From Sinomonas mesophila (GTDB lineage Bacteria > Actinomycetota > Actinomycetes > Actinomycetales > Micrococcaceae), in assembly GCF_001999765.1 (NCBI RefSeq), contig NZ_KV908326.1:58229-122228 (forward strand): 64,000 bases of DNA. Direction: 5' to 3'. This document shows positions 1 to 7,357 of the stretch, one piece after another. How positions within the stretch are numbered: position 1 is the first letter of the stretch; each line of letters opens with the position of its first letter. A program made the translations under genes and the position numbers. Below the pieces are notes generated by a model. It had not been told where the DNA came from, made no database searches, and worked only from the letters and a program-made list of their open reading frames with translations.

Positions 1-739
1 CTTCCGCGACGCGGTCGAGGACCGCCTGCCGATCATCGCCGGCATCACGGGCGAGGGCAACAAGGTCGCCGCCGAGGAGGCCCAGCGGGCCGTCGCCGCC
101 GGCGCCTCCGCGGGCCTCGTCTACCCGTCCCACGGCTGGCTCCGCTTCGGCTACCAGACGGGGGCCCCGCAGATTCGCTACCGGGAGATCTTCGAGGCGA
201 GCGGACTGCCGCTCATCCTCTTCCAGTACCCGGACGCCACGAAGGCTACCTACGACCTCGAGACCCAGCTCGACATCGCGGGCCAGGAGGGGGTCTTCGC
301 GACCAAGAACGGCGTGCGCAACATGAAGCGCTGGGACACCGAGATCCCCGTGCTGCGCGCGGCCTTCCCCGAGCTGCAGATCCTCACGTGCCACGACGAG
401 TACCTGCTCCACACGATGTTCGACGTCGACGGCGCCCTCGTCGGCTACGGCGGCCTCGCCCCCGAGCCGCTCGTCGAGCTCATCGCCGCGGGCAAGGCCA
501 AGGACTATGCGGCGGCCCGTGCGATCCACGACCGCCTGCTCCCCGTGACGAAGAACGTCTACCACCGCGGCTCGCACATGGAGGGCACGGTCGCCCTCAA
601 GGAGGGCCTCGTCACGCGCGGCATCCTCGAGCACGCCACGGTACGCACCCCGCTCCTGCCACTCGCCCCCGGCGCCCACGAGGAGATCGCCCTCGCGCTC
701 GCCTCGGCGAACCTGGGCAGCGTCACCGTTCCCGCCTGA
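1..739 (+). CDS. DHDPS/N-acetylneuraminate lyase-family aldolase or dehydratase, 5'-truncated
   Basis: The frame is open from base 2, so the start lies outside the window; about 245 residues are visible. The TIM-barrel pattern is that of class I (Schiff-base) pyruvate aldolases. A Tyr in FQYPDATKATY fits the conserved catalytic Tyr, and the Lys in ATKNGVRNMKRW fits the Schiff-base Lys at the usual distance. The family cleaves, condenses or dehydrates 2-oxo acids; the substrate here cannot be told. A strong hairpin follows the stop, so it probably ends its own transcript. It precedes an NRAMP-like transporter and a urate cluster, but no link to ureide breakdown is shown. Family assignment is firm, function open. 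Confidence 0.8.
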   Translation, partial: FRDAVEDRLPIIAGITGEGNKVAAEEAQRAVAAGASAGLVYPSHGWLRFGYQTGAPQIRYREIFEASGLPLILFQYPDATKATYDLETQLDIAGQEGVFATKNGVRNMKRWDTEIPVLRAAFPELQILTCHDEYLLHTMFDVDGALVGYGGLAPEPLVELIAAGKAKDYAAARAIHDRLLPVTKNVYHRGSHMEGTVALKEGLVTRGILEHATVRTPLLPLAPGAHEEIALALASANLGSVTVPA

Positions 740-747
740 TCACCCAC

Positions 748-783
748 GCGCACGACGGCGGGTGCCCGCCCGCCGTCGTGCGC
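748..783 (+). terminator. Rho-independent-type terminator after the aldolase gene
   Basis: Perfect 15-bp stem (748-762 with 769-783, arm GCGCACGACGGCGGG) and a 6-nt loop, starting 8 bp after the stop codon. There is no U-tract, as is common in high-GC actinobacteria. The arm core ACGACGGCG recurs in hairpins at 4249-4286 and 19215-19260. Confidence 0.75.
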
Positions 784-855
784 CTCCTCGCACCCCACTC
801 TCCCCACTGGTCAACGACGACCCACAGCGACGACGCTGTAGAAGGAGGTCTCGCC

Positions 856-2145
856 ATGAGCGAGAAGACCGTCATCCCGTCCCCGCCCGCCACCCAGGAG
901 GCGACCGTGCAGCCGTCCTCTGGCAGCACCGCAGGAACCCGGCGCAGGGGGGTGCTGGGCTATCTGGCCCTCATGGGCCCCGCCTTCGTGGTCGGGGCCT
1001 GGCAGTTCGGCCCCGGCAACCTCACGACGGCGGTCCAGGCCGGGAGCAGGTACGACTACACGCTCCTGTGGGTCATCGCCGTCTCGACCCTGCTCATGAT
1101 CGTGTTCACCGACATGAGCGTGCGGCTCGGCATCACCGCCCCGGTCTCGCTCATCACGTCGGTCAAGGAGCATTTGGGCCGGTGGGTGGGGGCCGTCGCC
1201 GGCGTGGGCGTCTTCGGGATCACGCTCATGTTCTCGGTGGGCAACGCCGTCGGCTCGGGGCTCGGCCTCTCGATGGTCTTCGGCGGGTCCCCGGTGCTCT
1301 GGAGCGTCGTGTGCACGGCCGGCGTGGCTTTCGTCCTGGCCTTCCGCAACGTCTACGGCATCGTCGAGCGGGCACTGCTCGTGATCGTGGCCATCATGGC
1401 CGTTGCGTTCGTCGCCAGCGCCGTCGTCGCCCAGCCCGACTGGTACCGCGCCCTCGACGGCGCCATCCCGCGACTTCCCGCGGGCAGTGAAATCCTCGTC
1501 GTCGCGCTCGTCGGGACGAACTTCTCCATCAATGCCGCGTTCTACACGGCCTACGGCGTCAAGGAGAACCAGCGCACGCGCGCCGACTACCGCGACGTGA
1601 CGTTGGTCGACACCATTCCCGGCATCGTCGCGCCGGGCATCATGACGGGCCTCGTCATCGCGGTCGCGGCCGCTGTCCTCGGACGCACGGGGGGAGAGGC
1701 AGGGACCATCACCGCCCTGGCCTCGGTGTTCGCCCCGCTGGCCGGGCCCGTGGGCTCGACCCTGTTCGCGCTCGGCCTCTCGGGGGCCGCGTTCTCCTCG
1801 ATGATCGCCAACGCGACGGCCGGCGGGACGATGCTCTCGGACGCGTTCGGCCATGGGGCGAGGGCCGGCTCGCCCGCCGCGCGCATCGTCAGCGGGATCA
1901 TCCTCGCCTTCGGGCTCGGGATCACCCTGATGTTCCAGTCCTCGCCCGTGGGCCTCATCGTCATCGCGCAGTCGCTCACGGTGCTCATCGCCCCGCTGCT
2001 CGGCGTCCTGCTGTTCGTCATGGCGAACCGCGCCTCGCTCATGGGCGAGCTGCGGAACCGCTGGTGGCACAACGTCCTCGCGGTCGTCGGGCTCGTCTCG
2101 ATCGTCGCCACGAGCGTCCGTCTCGTGACGGTGCTGCTCGGCTGA
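856..2145 (+). CDS. NRAMP-superfamily membrane transporter with altered metal site
   Basis: 429 residues with about 11 hydrophobic segments. The start is ATG 856, set by the Shine-Dalgarno GAAGGAGG at 841-848; an upstream extension of the frame overlaps the aldolase and is not credible. The first helix carries QFGPGNLTTAVQAG, the NRAMP helix-1 pattern. The metal-binding Asp of the canonical DPGN motif is Gly52 here; Asn55 is kept. The helix-6 MPH motif is replaced (VGTNFSIN, residues 219-226), so the Met and His ligands are also missing. It therefore belongs to the NRAMP fold but is unlikely to be a standard Mn/Fe importer. A divergent NRAMP-related clade or a non-metal substrate is possible. 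The N-terminal 30 residues are a polar tail. Confidence 0.8.
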   Translation: MSEKTVIPSPPATQEATVQPSSGSTAGTRRRGVLGYLALMGPAFVVGAWQFGPGNLTTAVQAGSRYDYTLLWVIAVSTLLMIVFTDMSVRLGITAPVSLITSVKEHLGRWVGAVAGVGVFGITLMFSVGNAVGSGLGLSMVFGGSPVLWSVVCTAGVAFVLAFRNVYGIVERALLVIVAIMAVAFVASAVVAQPDWYRALDGAIPRLPAGSEILVVALVGTNFSINAAFYTAYGVKENQRTRADYRDVTLVDTIPGIVAPGIMTGLVIAVAAAVLGRTGGEAGTITALASVFAPLAGPVGSTLFALGLSGAAFSSMIANATAGGTMLSDAFGHGARAGSPAARIVSGIILAFGLGITLMFQSSPVGLIVIAQSLTVLIAPLLGVLLFVMANRASLMGELRNRWWHNVLAVVGLVSIVATSVRLVTVLLG

Positions 2146-2172
2146 CCCCCGACAGCGGCGAGGGCGCGAGCG

Positions 2173-2574
2173 TCAGGAGGCGGCGCCGTCGTCCTCGCGG
2201 CGAGGGCGCTCGACGTCGCCCGCCTCGCCGCCCGCCTCGCCGGAATCCGGCGCGGCGGGACCGGCGGCCCCGCGGCCGGGGGCGGCGGGCTCGTCGGCGG
2301 GCTCGTCTTCTTCGACCTCCTCGACCGTGGCGCGCTGGGCACGGCGAAGGCTGATGCGGTCCAGGACGAGCGCGGTGATCGCCCCGAGCAGCACGCCCGC
2401 GGCGGCGAACATCACCATGAAGTAGCCGAAGACGGACTCCTGCGTGTAGTCCTTCGGCGCAGGGGCCGCGAAGGAGACGATGGCCGCCGCGATGATGCCG
2501 AGCACGCCTCCGGCCACGATGAACGGCACGTACCGCGGGGCGCGGCGAACGGAGATCTGGCGCTGGGGAGTCAT
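2173..2574 (-). CDS. Small membrane protein with two transmembrane helices and acidic tail
   Basis: 133 residues. After a basic N-terminus (RRAPRYVPF) come two hydrophobic segments at about residues 16-37 and 50-70, then a hydrophilic tail rich in Glu, Asp, Pro, Ala and Gly from about residue 80. The layout resembles a family of short actinobacterial membrane proteins, sometimes labelled potassium-transporter-like without evidence; I assign no function. It is convergent with the NRAMP-like gene (27 bp between stops). A 20-bp hairpin separates it from the permease gene upstream on the same strand, so it probably has its own promoter in 2575-2598 or is reached by read-through. Confidence 0.7.
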   Translation of the reverse strand: MTPQRQISVRRAPRYVPFIVAGGVLGIIAAAIVSFAAPAPKDYTQESVFGYFMVMFAAAGVLLGAITALVLDRISLRRAQRATVEEVEEDEPADEPAAPGRGAAGPAAPDSGEAGGEAGDVERPRREDDGAAS

Positions 2575-2598
2575 GGAACAAGCCTACAGAGTGCGCAG

Positions 2599-2642
2599 GA
2601 CGGCGGATGCCGGGCACCAGAGGGTGCCCGGCATCCGCCGTC
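2599..2642 (-). terminator. 20-bp perfect hairpin downstream of the urate/xanthine permease gene
   Basis: Arms 2599-2618 and 2623-2642 are exact complements (GACGGCGGATGCCGGGCACC) with a 4-nt loop. It starts 37 bp past the permease stop in the direction of transcription. No T-run follows. Confidence 0.75.
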
Positions 2643-2679
2643 GTTCGACGAGGAGGCCAAGAGACCTCAGCTCGGAGCG

Positions 2680-4182
2680 TCAGTGGCCGTCCGCGCCGCC
2701 CTGCGCCTCGACCTTCACCTCGTTGCCGTCCCGGTCCACGATCCTGCCGTCCTCGCAGCGGTCGCCGTCGCGGAGGCAGTCGACGACGGACTGCGGGATG
2801 ACGCGGTCCGAGGCGGCGGCGAAGACCGAGGGATCGTGCTCGGGCGTTCCGCGCGTGAAGACGTTGAACACGAGGTTCAGCAGGACCGCCATGATCGCCG
2901 CGGAGCTGATGCCCGAGTCGAAGATGACCTGGAACCACGTCGGGAACTGGTGGTAGAACTCCTTGTTGATCACGGGGATCATGCCGAACGCGATCGATGC
3001 CGCGACGATGATCAGGTTCATGGTGTCCTTGTACTCGACCCTCGCGAGCGTCCGGATGCCCGAGGCCGCGACCGTGCCGAAGAGCACGATGCCGGCGCCG
3101 CCCAGGACCGGCGCGGGCACCGCCGCGACGACCCGGCCGAGCACGGGCAGGAGGCCCAGGACGAGCAGGACGACGCCGCCGGCGGCCACGGCGAAGCGGC
3201 TCTTGATCCCGGTCACGGCCACGAGGCCGACGTTCTGGGCAAACGCGCTCTGGGTGAAGGAGTTGAACACCGGCGCGACGGCCGAGGAGAGCATGTCCGC
3301 GCGCAGGCCGTTCGCGATGCGCTTCGCATCGACCTTCGTGCCGGCGATCTCGCCCACGGCGAGGATGTCCGCCGTCGTCTCCGTGAGGATCACGAGGACG
3401 ACGATGAGCATCGAGATGACGGCGGCGGGCTCGAAGATGGGCAGGCCGAACGCGAACGGCTGCGGGAACGCGGCGATCGGCCCTGTGCCGACCTTCGAGA
3501 AGTCCGCCATGCCGAGCACGGTCGCGACGCCGGTCGCGATGGCCATGGCCAGGAGGATCGACAGGCGCGAGACGACGGCGTTGCCGAGCTTGCTCAGCAG
3601 CATGACGATCGCGAGCGTGAGCGCCGCGAGGCCGATGTTCTCGACGCTTCCATGGTTCGGCGCCGCGGCGTTGCCGCCGAGGGCCCAGTTCGCGGCGACC
3701 GGGGTGAGCGAGAGCCCGATCGAGGTGATGACGACGCCGGTGACGACCGGCGGAAAGAACCGGATGATCTTTGCGAAGAACGGCGCGATGGCGAGGCCGA
3801 GGAGCGAGGCCGCCATGACCGCGCCGAACACGGCCTGCAGGCCCCCGCCGCCGCTCACGATCGCGAGCATCGTCGCGACCGACGCGAACGACGTGCCCTG
3901 GACGAGCGGCAGCTGCGAGCCGAACCACCTGACGCCCACGGTCTGCAGGACGGTCGCGAGGCCGCCGATGAACAGGCAGGACGTGATGAGCAGGGCGATC
4001 TCCTGCCCGCCCAGCCCGGCGGCCGAGCCGACGATGAGCGGCGGCGCGATGATCCCGCCGTACATCGTCAGGACGTGCTGGAAGCCGTAGGCGAACGCCG
4101 TGCCGAGTGGCAGCTTCTCGTCTTCGGGGCGTGCCGCCTCGCTGCCAGTCTCGGCCGGCGCGGGCGCAGGGTGTCGGGACAT
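2680..4182 (-). CDS. NCS2/NAT-family urate-xanthine permease
   Basis: 500 residues starting at ATG 4182, chosen because AAGGAGGTCC (4187-4196) lies just upstream; an in-frame start 14 codons earlier lacks such a site. Proton-coupled nucleobase symporter of the inner membrane. The NAT signature Q-N-x-G-x4-T-G is seen as QNVGLVAVTG, and the substrate helix 8 has ETTADILAVGE, the xanthine/urate-type pattern. Twelve to fourteen hydrophobic segments, with polar ends. It lies downstream of the uricase operon on the same strand but is separated from it by a terminator hairpin at 4249-4286, so it probably has its own promoter. Uric acid is the likely substrate by context; xanthine is possible. Confidence 0.88.
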   Translation of the reverse strand: MSRHPAPAPAETGSEAARPEDEKLPLGTAFAYGFQHVLTMYGGIIAPPLIVGSAAGLGGQEIALLITSCLFIGGLATVLQTVGVRWFGSQLPLVQGTSFASVATMLAIVSGGGGLQAVFGAVMAASLLGLAIAPFFAKIIRFFPPVVTGVVITSIGLSLTPVAANWALGGNAAAPNHGSVENIGLAALTLAIVMLLSKLGNAVVSRLSILLAMAIATGVATVLGMADFSKVGTGPIAAFPQPFAFGLPIFEPAAVISMLIVVLVILTETTADILAVGEIAGTKVDAKRIANGLRADMLSSAVAPVFNSFTQSAFAQNVGLVAVTGIKSRFAVAAGGVVLLVLGLLPVLGRVVAAVPAPVLGGAGIVLFGTVAASGIRTLARVEYKDTMNLIIVAASIAFGMIPVINKEFYHQFPTWFQVIFDSGISSAAIMAVLLNLVFNVFTRGTPEHDPSVFAAASDRVIPQSVVDCLRDGDRCEDGRIVDRDGNEVKVEAQGGADGH

Positions 4183-4248
4183 AGCGGACCTCCTTGTCAG
4201 CTGTGGGATTCCGAGAGTGCGCAACGTGGTTCTGGGTGTGCGTCAGCG

Positions 4249-4286
4249 GCGCACGACGGCGGCGGGTCGCCACCGCCGTCGTGCGC
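4249..4286 (-). terminator. Terminator hairpin after uricase
   Basis: Perfect 14-bp stem (4249-4262 with 4273-4286, arm GCGCACGACGGCGG) and a 10-nt loop, 31 bp beyond the uricase stop. Its arm is almost the same as that of the hairpin at 748-783. Confidence 0.75.
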
Positions 4287-4316
4287 TCGTGGCGCAGGAG
4301 TGCGGACCTGGCCGGT

Positions 4317-5246
4317 TCAGCAGAAGCCGGCGATGCCCTCCCACGCGTTCCCGGCGTCGGAGATCGACTCGCGCTGGAACGCGGCCTCGATGAGGCCGTA
4401 CGGGCGGTCGGCCGCGTAGAAGACCTCGTTCGGGTTGTCGAGGCCGAACGGCGTGAGGTCGACGACGAAGTGGTGGTTGTTCGGCGCCGAGAAGCGGATC
4501 TCGTCGATCTCGGGGCGCGCGTCCAGGACCTTCTGCGCCATCTGGAAGAGCGTCTGCTGCAGGGCGTACGAGTAGCCCTCGGTGAAGCCCTCGAGCAGGA
4601 GCGCTTTGACGTCGTCGTACGCCTTGTTGAAGTCCACGGTGCCCGCCGCGATCGCGTCAGTGCTGTAGCGCCAGCGCGCCGTGACGTCGGTGGCCAGGAT
4701 GCGGTCCGTCGTCTCGGCGAGGGTCGTGAAGCGGTCCTTCGGGTAGCCGACGAAGCCGGACTGGGTGGACTTGAGGACCGTGAGGTCGTTCAGGCCCGAG
4801 ATGACCTGGATCGTGTCGCTGTCCTTGGTGACGACGGCGTTGCGCACCTCCTGGCCCTTGCGGACGAAGGCGTGGTCGTGCCCCTGGCCCCCGTCGCCAC
4901 GGGTGGCGATCCGCTCCCACGCGTACTGCTCGGCCTCCCAGCGCCCGCCCGTGACCCACTCGAACTCGCCCGTGAAGTGGTTCGCGAGGCGGATGAGGAA
5001 CTCCTCGGGGGAGCCGATGCCGTCGCGGGCGAACCCGTAGACGGTGTTCTTCTGCGTGTCGGTGGCCACGACGTGGGCGTTGTCGCCGTCGAAGTGCGCC
5101 GCGGCGAAGTCGCCGCGCAGCTGGGACGTGACGTTGAGGTCCGCGATCTCGTGGCGGTCGGTGTCGCGGGTGATCTTGACGACGCGGACCTCGGCCTTGC
5201 CGTACTGGTTCGGGCCCAGGACGATCTTGGTGTTCTTCTCAGACAT
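4317..5246 (-). CDS. pucL: Urate oxidase (uricase)
   Basis: 309 residues, normal length for a cofactor-free uricase made of two tandem T-fold domains. It oxidises urate to 5-hydroxyisourate plus H2O2. Recognised by LGPNQYGKAEVRVV at the N-terminus (strand with the active-site Lys), by the Thr of the ATDTQKNTVYGFA segment, and by the second-domain FSAPNNHHFVVDL segment that supplies conserved Asn/His. It is third in the operon uraD-uraH-uricase, 7 bp after uraH. The next two steps of the pathway are encoded just upstream, so the unstable products would be handled by co-expressed enzymes. The operon is preceded by an IclR-type operator at 6178-6192. Confidence 0.96.
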   Translation of the reverse strand: MSEKNTKIVLGPNQYGKAEVRVVKITRDTDRHEIADLNVTSQLRGDFAAAHFDGDNAHVVATDTQKNTVYGFARDGIGSPEEFLIRLANHFTGEFEWVTGGRWEAEQYAWERIATRGDGGQGHDHAFVRKGQEVRNAVVTKDSDTIQVISGLNDLTVLKSTQSGFVGYPKDRFTTLAETTDRILATDVTARWRYSTDAIAAGTVDFNKAYDDVKALLLEGFTEGYSYALQQTLFQMAQKVLDARPEIDEIRFSAPNNHHFVVDLTPFGLDNPNEVFYAADRPYGLIEAAFQRESISDAGNAWEGIAGFC

Positions 5247-5253
5247 CGTGAAA

Positions 5254-5595
5254 CTAGCTCCCTCGGTACGTGGAATAGGCGAATGGACTGAGCAGGAGGG
5301 GCACGTGGTAGTGCTCCTCGCCCTCGTCGACCGTGAAGGTCAGCGATACCTCCGGGAAGAAGGTGTCCGTCCCGATGCCGGCGAAGTAGGCCGCCGTGTC
5401 GAACTGGAGGCGGTACACGCCGCTCGCCAGCCGCTCGGGGCCGAGGTCTTTCACCCGCCCGTCAGCATCGGTGGTGCCCGTGCCAATCTGGGACCATGCC
5501 TCGCCGTCGCGGGCGTAGAGTTCGACGGCGACACCTGCGGCGGGCTTCCCGGCCGCGGTATCCAGAATGTGGGTGGTCACATGGGAGACGCTCAT
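5254..5595 (-). CDS. uraH: 5-hydroxyisourate hydrolase (transthyretin-like)
   Basis: 113 residues, the full length for bacterial HIU hydrolase. It converts 5-hydroxyisourate to OHCU. The diagnostic ends are both present: HVTTHILDTAAGKPA near the N-terminus (active-site His) and the C-terminal tetrapeptide YRGS that closes the active site, after the HYHVPLLLSPFAYSTYRGS segment. It starts at ATG 5595 with GAGGAGCC upstream, overlaps the end of uraD by 4 bp (ATGA), and is followed by uricase after 7 bp. Translational coupling of all three genes is likely. Confidence 0.96.
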   Translation of the reverse strand: MSVSHVTTHILDTAAGKPAAGVAVELYARDGEAWSQIGTGTTDADGRVKDLGPERLASGVYRLQFDTAAYFAGIGTDTFFPEVSLTFTVDEGEEHYHVPLLLSPFAYSTYRGS

Positions 5596-6104
5596 GCGCT
5601 CAGGCTCCTCTCCAGGAGGCTCTGCTCCAAGCGCAGAACCGCGATCTCGCGCAGCTGCTCGGCGACGATCGGCTCCTCCTGCTCGGGCGTGTGCGCGAGG
5701 CGCTCGCGGAGCGCGGCGAGCATCTCGCCCGCGCTGCGGCCGGCGGCCCGGATCAGGAAGACATGTCCGAACTTCGTCTCATAGTCGCGGTTGCCCTCGG
5801 CCAGTGCCGTGATGGTCTCCTGGTCCTGCTGGTCGACGCCGGCCTGCTCGCTGCGGGACATGCCCGCCTCGGTCGTCGTGCCGGCGGCGCGTTCGCCGAT
5901 GCGCGGATGGTGCGCGAGGGCGCCCTCGATCTCCTGGTGGGAGAAGGGCTCTGCGGCGGTCCGGGCATGCTTGAGGACGTCCTCGAGCGAGGCGAAGGGG
6001 CGCGCTTGGGCGATCTCGTCGACCCAGCGGTCGACGTCCAGACAGGGGCGGAGGAACTTCTTGGCGTCCTCGGCCGGGGCATTGTTGAACTGTTCAAGCG
6101 ACAT
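5592..6104 (-). CDS. uraD: OHCU decarboxylase
   Basis: 170 residues from ATG 6104; a TTG 6 codons upstream is in frame, but the ATG fits the family N-terminus (MSLEQFNNAP) better. Decarboxylates 2-oxo-4-hydroxy-4-carboxy-5-ureidoimidazoline to S-allantoin, the last step of uricolysis. The all-helical family is recognised by FNNAPAEDAKKFL, the HHPRIGE-like segment seen here as HHPRIGERA (catalytic His region), and QAGVDQQDQETI. It is first in the operon; its product S-allantoin is the substrate of allB, which is encoded in the next operon upstream. Operator-like TTTCGCATCGTGGAA lies 74-88 bp before the start. Confidence 0.95.
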   Translation of the reverse strand: MSLEQFNNAPAEDAKKFLRPCLDVDRWVDEIAQARPFASLEDVLKHARTAAEPFSHQEIEGALAHHPRIGERAAGTTTEAGMSRSEQAGVDQQDQETITALAEGNRDYETKFGHVFLIRAAGRSAGEMLAALRERLAHTPEQEEPIVAEQLREIAVLRLEQSLLERSLSA

Positions 6105-6177
6105 GGCTTGACTATTCCTCAATACTCAAATGCTGGCATCCACGGTGACGGCTATGCGGAACGTCGGTTTCTATTGG

Positions 6178-6192
6178 TTTCGCATCGTGGAA
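6178..6192 (-). promoter_or_regulatory. IclR-type operator, uricase operon
   Basis: TTTCGCATCGTGGAA fits the 15-bp consensus TTYCR-N5-YGGAA found before eight other units in this window. It sits 74-88 bp upstream of uraD, in the expected promoter zone. Binding by the IclR protein at 24715-25470 is inferred. Confidence 0.55.
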
Positions 6193-6282
6193 CTGTTATT
6201 TCAGCATGTGCAAGTATTCTGGCCCACGTCGGGTGTGAGTGTCAACACGTGCGCGCGTTCTGGGATACACGATATTCGCCGA

Positions 6283-6480
6283 GAGGTGGGGTGTGGAACG
6301 CAGAGGTGGGGGTGTGGGACGCCGAGGTGGGGGTGTGGGACGCCGAGGTGGGGGAGTGGGACGCCGAGGTGGGGGAGTGGGACGCCGAGGTGGGGGAGTG
6401 GGACGCCGAGGTGGGGGTGTGGGTCGCCGAGGTGGGGGTGTCGGTCGCCGAGGTGGGGGCGTGAGACGCCGAGGTGGGGC
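6283..6480 (+). repeat. Family A 21-bp tandem array, forward arm (10 units)
   Basis: Ten starts of GAGGTGGGG at 6283, 6303, 6324, 6345, 6366, 6387, 6408, 6429, 6450 and 6471, that is, a 21-bp period (first unit 20). Each unit is a constant core CGCCGAGGTGGGGG plus a 7-bp variable piece such as TGTGGGA or AGTGGGA. The reverse complement of the same core forms a second array at 6730-6806. The stretch lies between the bcp terminator and the uraD promoter. No coding signal: the translated frames are pure low-complexity repeats. Confidence 0.95.
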
Positions 6481-6507
6481 ATCGTGCCGTTGAGTCGTGG
6501 TGAAGCG

Positions 6508-6551
6508 CGACGGCGGGTGCGGTCGTCCGCGCGCGGCACCACTCGCCGTCG
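6508..6551. other. Hairpin inside the family A spacer
   Basis: CGACGGCG (6508-6515) pairs with CGCCGTCG (6544-6551) and the stem extends four more pairs with one G-U. It shares the CGACGGCG core of the terminator family. It lies between the two inverted repeat arrays. It may be an old terminator. Confidence 0.5.
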
Positions 6552-6586
6552 TCCGCCAGCCCTACGTCTGGTGAGCCTCCAGCATG

Positions 6587-6646
6587 TGCTGCCCGGGACC
6601 GCTTCTGCTGAGGGAATTCACTCAGCAGAAGCGGCTCAAGGCAGCA
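6587..6646. other. Two-part cruciform-type inverted repeat
   Basis: Inner arms CCGCTTCTGCTGAG (6599-6612) and its exact complement (6621-6634) with an 8-nt loop containing GAATTC. Outer arms TGCTGCC (6587-6593) and GGCAGCA (6640-6646) also pair. It sits near the middle of the space between the forward and reverse family A arrays. Function unknown; a terminator or protein site is possible. Confidence 0.6.
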
Positions 6647-6729
6647 GTAACCACCGATTCAGACGTGAAAGTGGAGCGGTGGCTGTCAGGCGATGCCGCG
6701 GCCAGGGAACTCGATGTTGGGTGAGACGA

Positions 6730-6806
6730 CCCCCATTTCGGCGCCCCGAGCCCCCATTTCGGCGGTCTATCCTCCCATCTCGGCGTCCCAAGCCCCCATC
6801 TCGGCG
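6730..6806 (-). repeat. Family A 21-bp array, reverse arm (4 units)
   Basis: Four copies of CCCCCATTTCGGCG or close variants at 6730, 6751, 6772 and 6793, exactly 21 bp apart. They are the reverse complement of the core of the array at 6283-6480, so the two arms could pair in RNA over 14-bp modules, while the 7-bp pieces do not match. The array ends 15 bp before the bcp terminator hairpin. Confidence 0.93.
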
Positions 6807-6820
6807 TTCTCAGACGCAGG

Positions 6821-6850
6821 GTGGGCCCCGGACTCTTGTCCGGGGCCCAC
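6821..6850 (-). terminator. Terminator of the hyi-glxR-gcl-glxK-allB-bcp operon
   Basis: Perfect 13-bp stem GTGGGCCCCGGAC (6821-6833) with 6838-6850 and loop TCTT, 19 bp past the bcp stop. Confidence 0.85.
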
Positions 6851-6869
6851 GCGGGGTTTCAGGTCAGGG

Positions 6870-7343
6870 TCAGAGGCCCAGCCGCGTGCGGAGTGCGGCG
6901 ACGTGGCCCTGGGCCTGGACGCCGTACTCGATCGACTCGATCTCGCCCTCCGGGGAGACGATCGCGGTCGAGCGCAGGATGCCCTCGACGACCTCGCCGC
7001 CCACGATCTTCTCGCCCCACGCGCCCCACTCCTTGGCGACGGCTGCGCCCTCGTCCGCGAGGAGCGGGAAGGTGAGCGCGAACTCGTCGGCGAACGCGGC
7101 GATCGCCTCGGCGCCGTCGGGGGAGATGCCCACGACGCTCACGCTGGCCGCGTTGAGCGCGTCGAGGCTGTCGCGGAAGTCGCACGCCTCGGTCGTGCAC
7201 CCAGGGGTCGAGGCCTTCGGGTAGAAGTACACGACCACGCGGCGGCCCCGGTAGTCCTCGAGGGACACCTCGCGGCCGGCGGCGTCTGGGAGGGTGAAGC
7301 CGGGGGCCTGCTGGCCCGCGGTGAGCTTCGTCGTGACGGTCAA
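6870..7343 (-). CDS. bcp: Thioredoxin-dependent thiol peroxidase, BCP/PrxQ type
   Basis: 157 residues, full length. Reduces H2O2 and organic peroxides with thioredoxin. The peroxidatic Cys49 is in STPGCTTEACDFRD, and the resolving Cys54 five residues on marks the alpha-2-resolving PrxQ/BCP class. The N-terminal TAGQQAPGFTLPDAAGREV is typical. It is the last gene of the six-gene glyoxylate/allantoin operon, 14 bp after allB, and is followed by a strong terminator. Uricase and xanthine dehydrogenase of the same island both make H2O2 or reduced oxygen, so a peroxidase co-transcribed with ureide genes makes sense (inference). Confidence 0.93.
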   Translation of the reverse strand: MTVTTKLTAGQQAPGFTLPDAAGREVSLEDYRGRRVVVYFYPKASTPGCTTEACDFRDSLDALNAASVSVVGISPDGAEAIAAFADEFALTFPLLADEGAAVAKEWGAWGEKIVGGEVVEGILRSTAIVSPEGEIESIEYGVQAQGHVAALRTRLGL

Positions 7344-7357
7344 GGTTCCTCCTGGGA

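Noticed and set aside
2683..4419. Very long antisense frames rich in Arg, Asp, Glu and His (also at 811-2070, 21437-24511 and 42639-45527)
   Set aside because: Typical GC-rich shadow frames opposite or across real genes; no family motifs and biased composition.
6283..6480. Possible CRISPR array
   Set aside because: Repeat core is 14 bp and the variable pieces are 7 bp; CRISPR spacers are about 30 bp and unique, and there are no cas genes. The inverted partner array also does not fit.
6201..6542. Open frame coding for a PHLGVP-type repeat peptide (and a GGGVGRR frame on the other strand)
   Set aside because: Open only because the 21-bp repeat has no stop codons. No ribosome site, and several frames on both strands are equally open.
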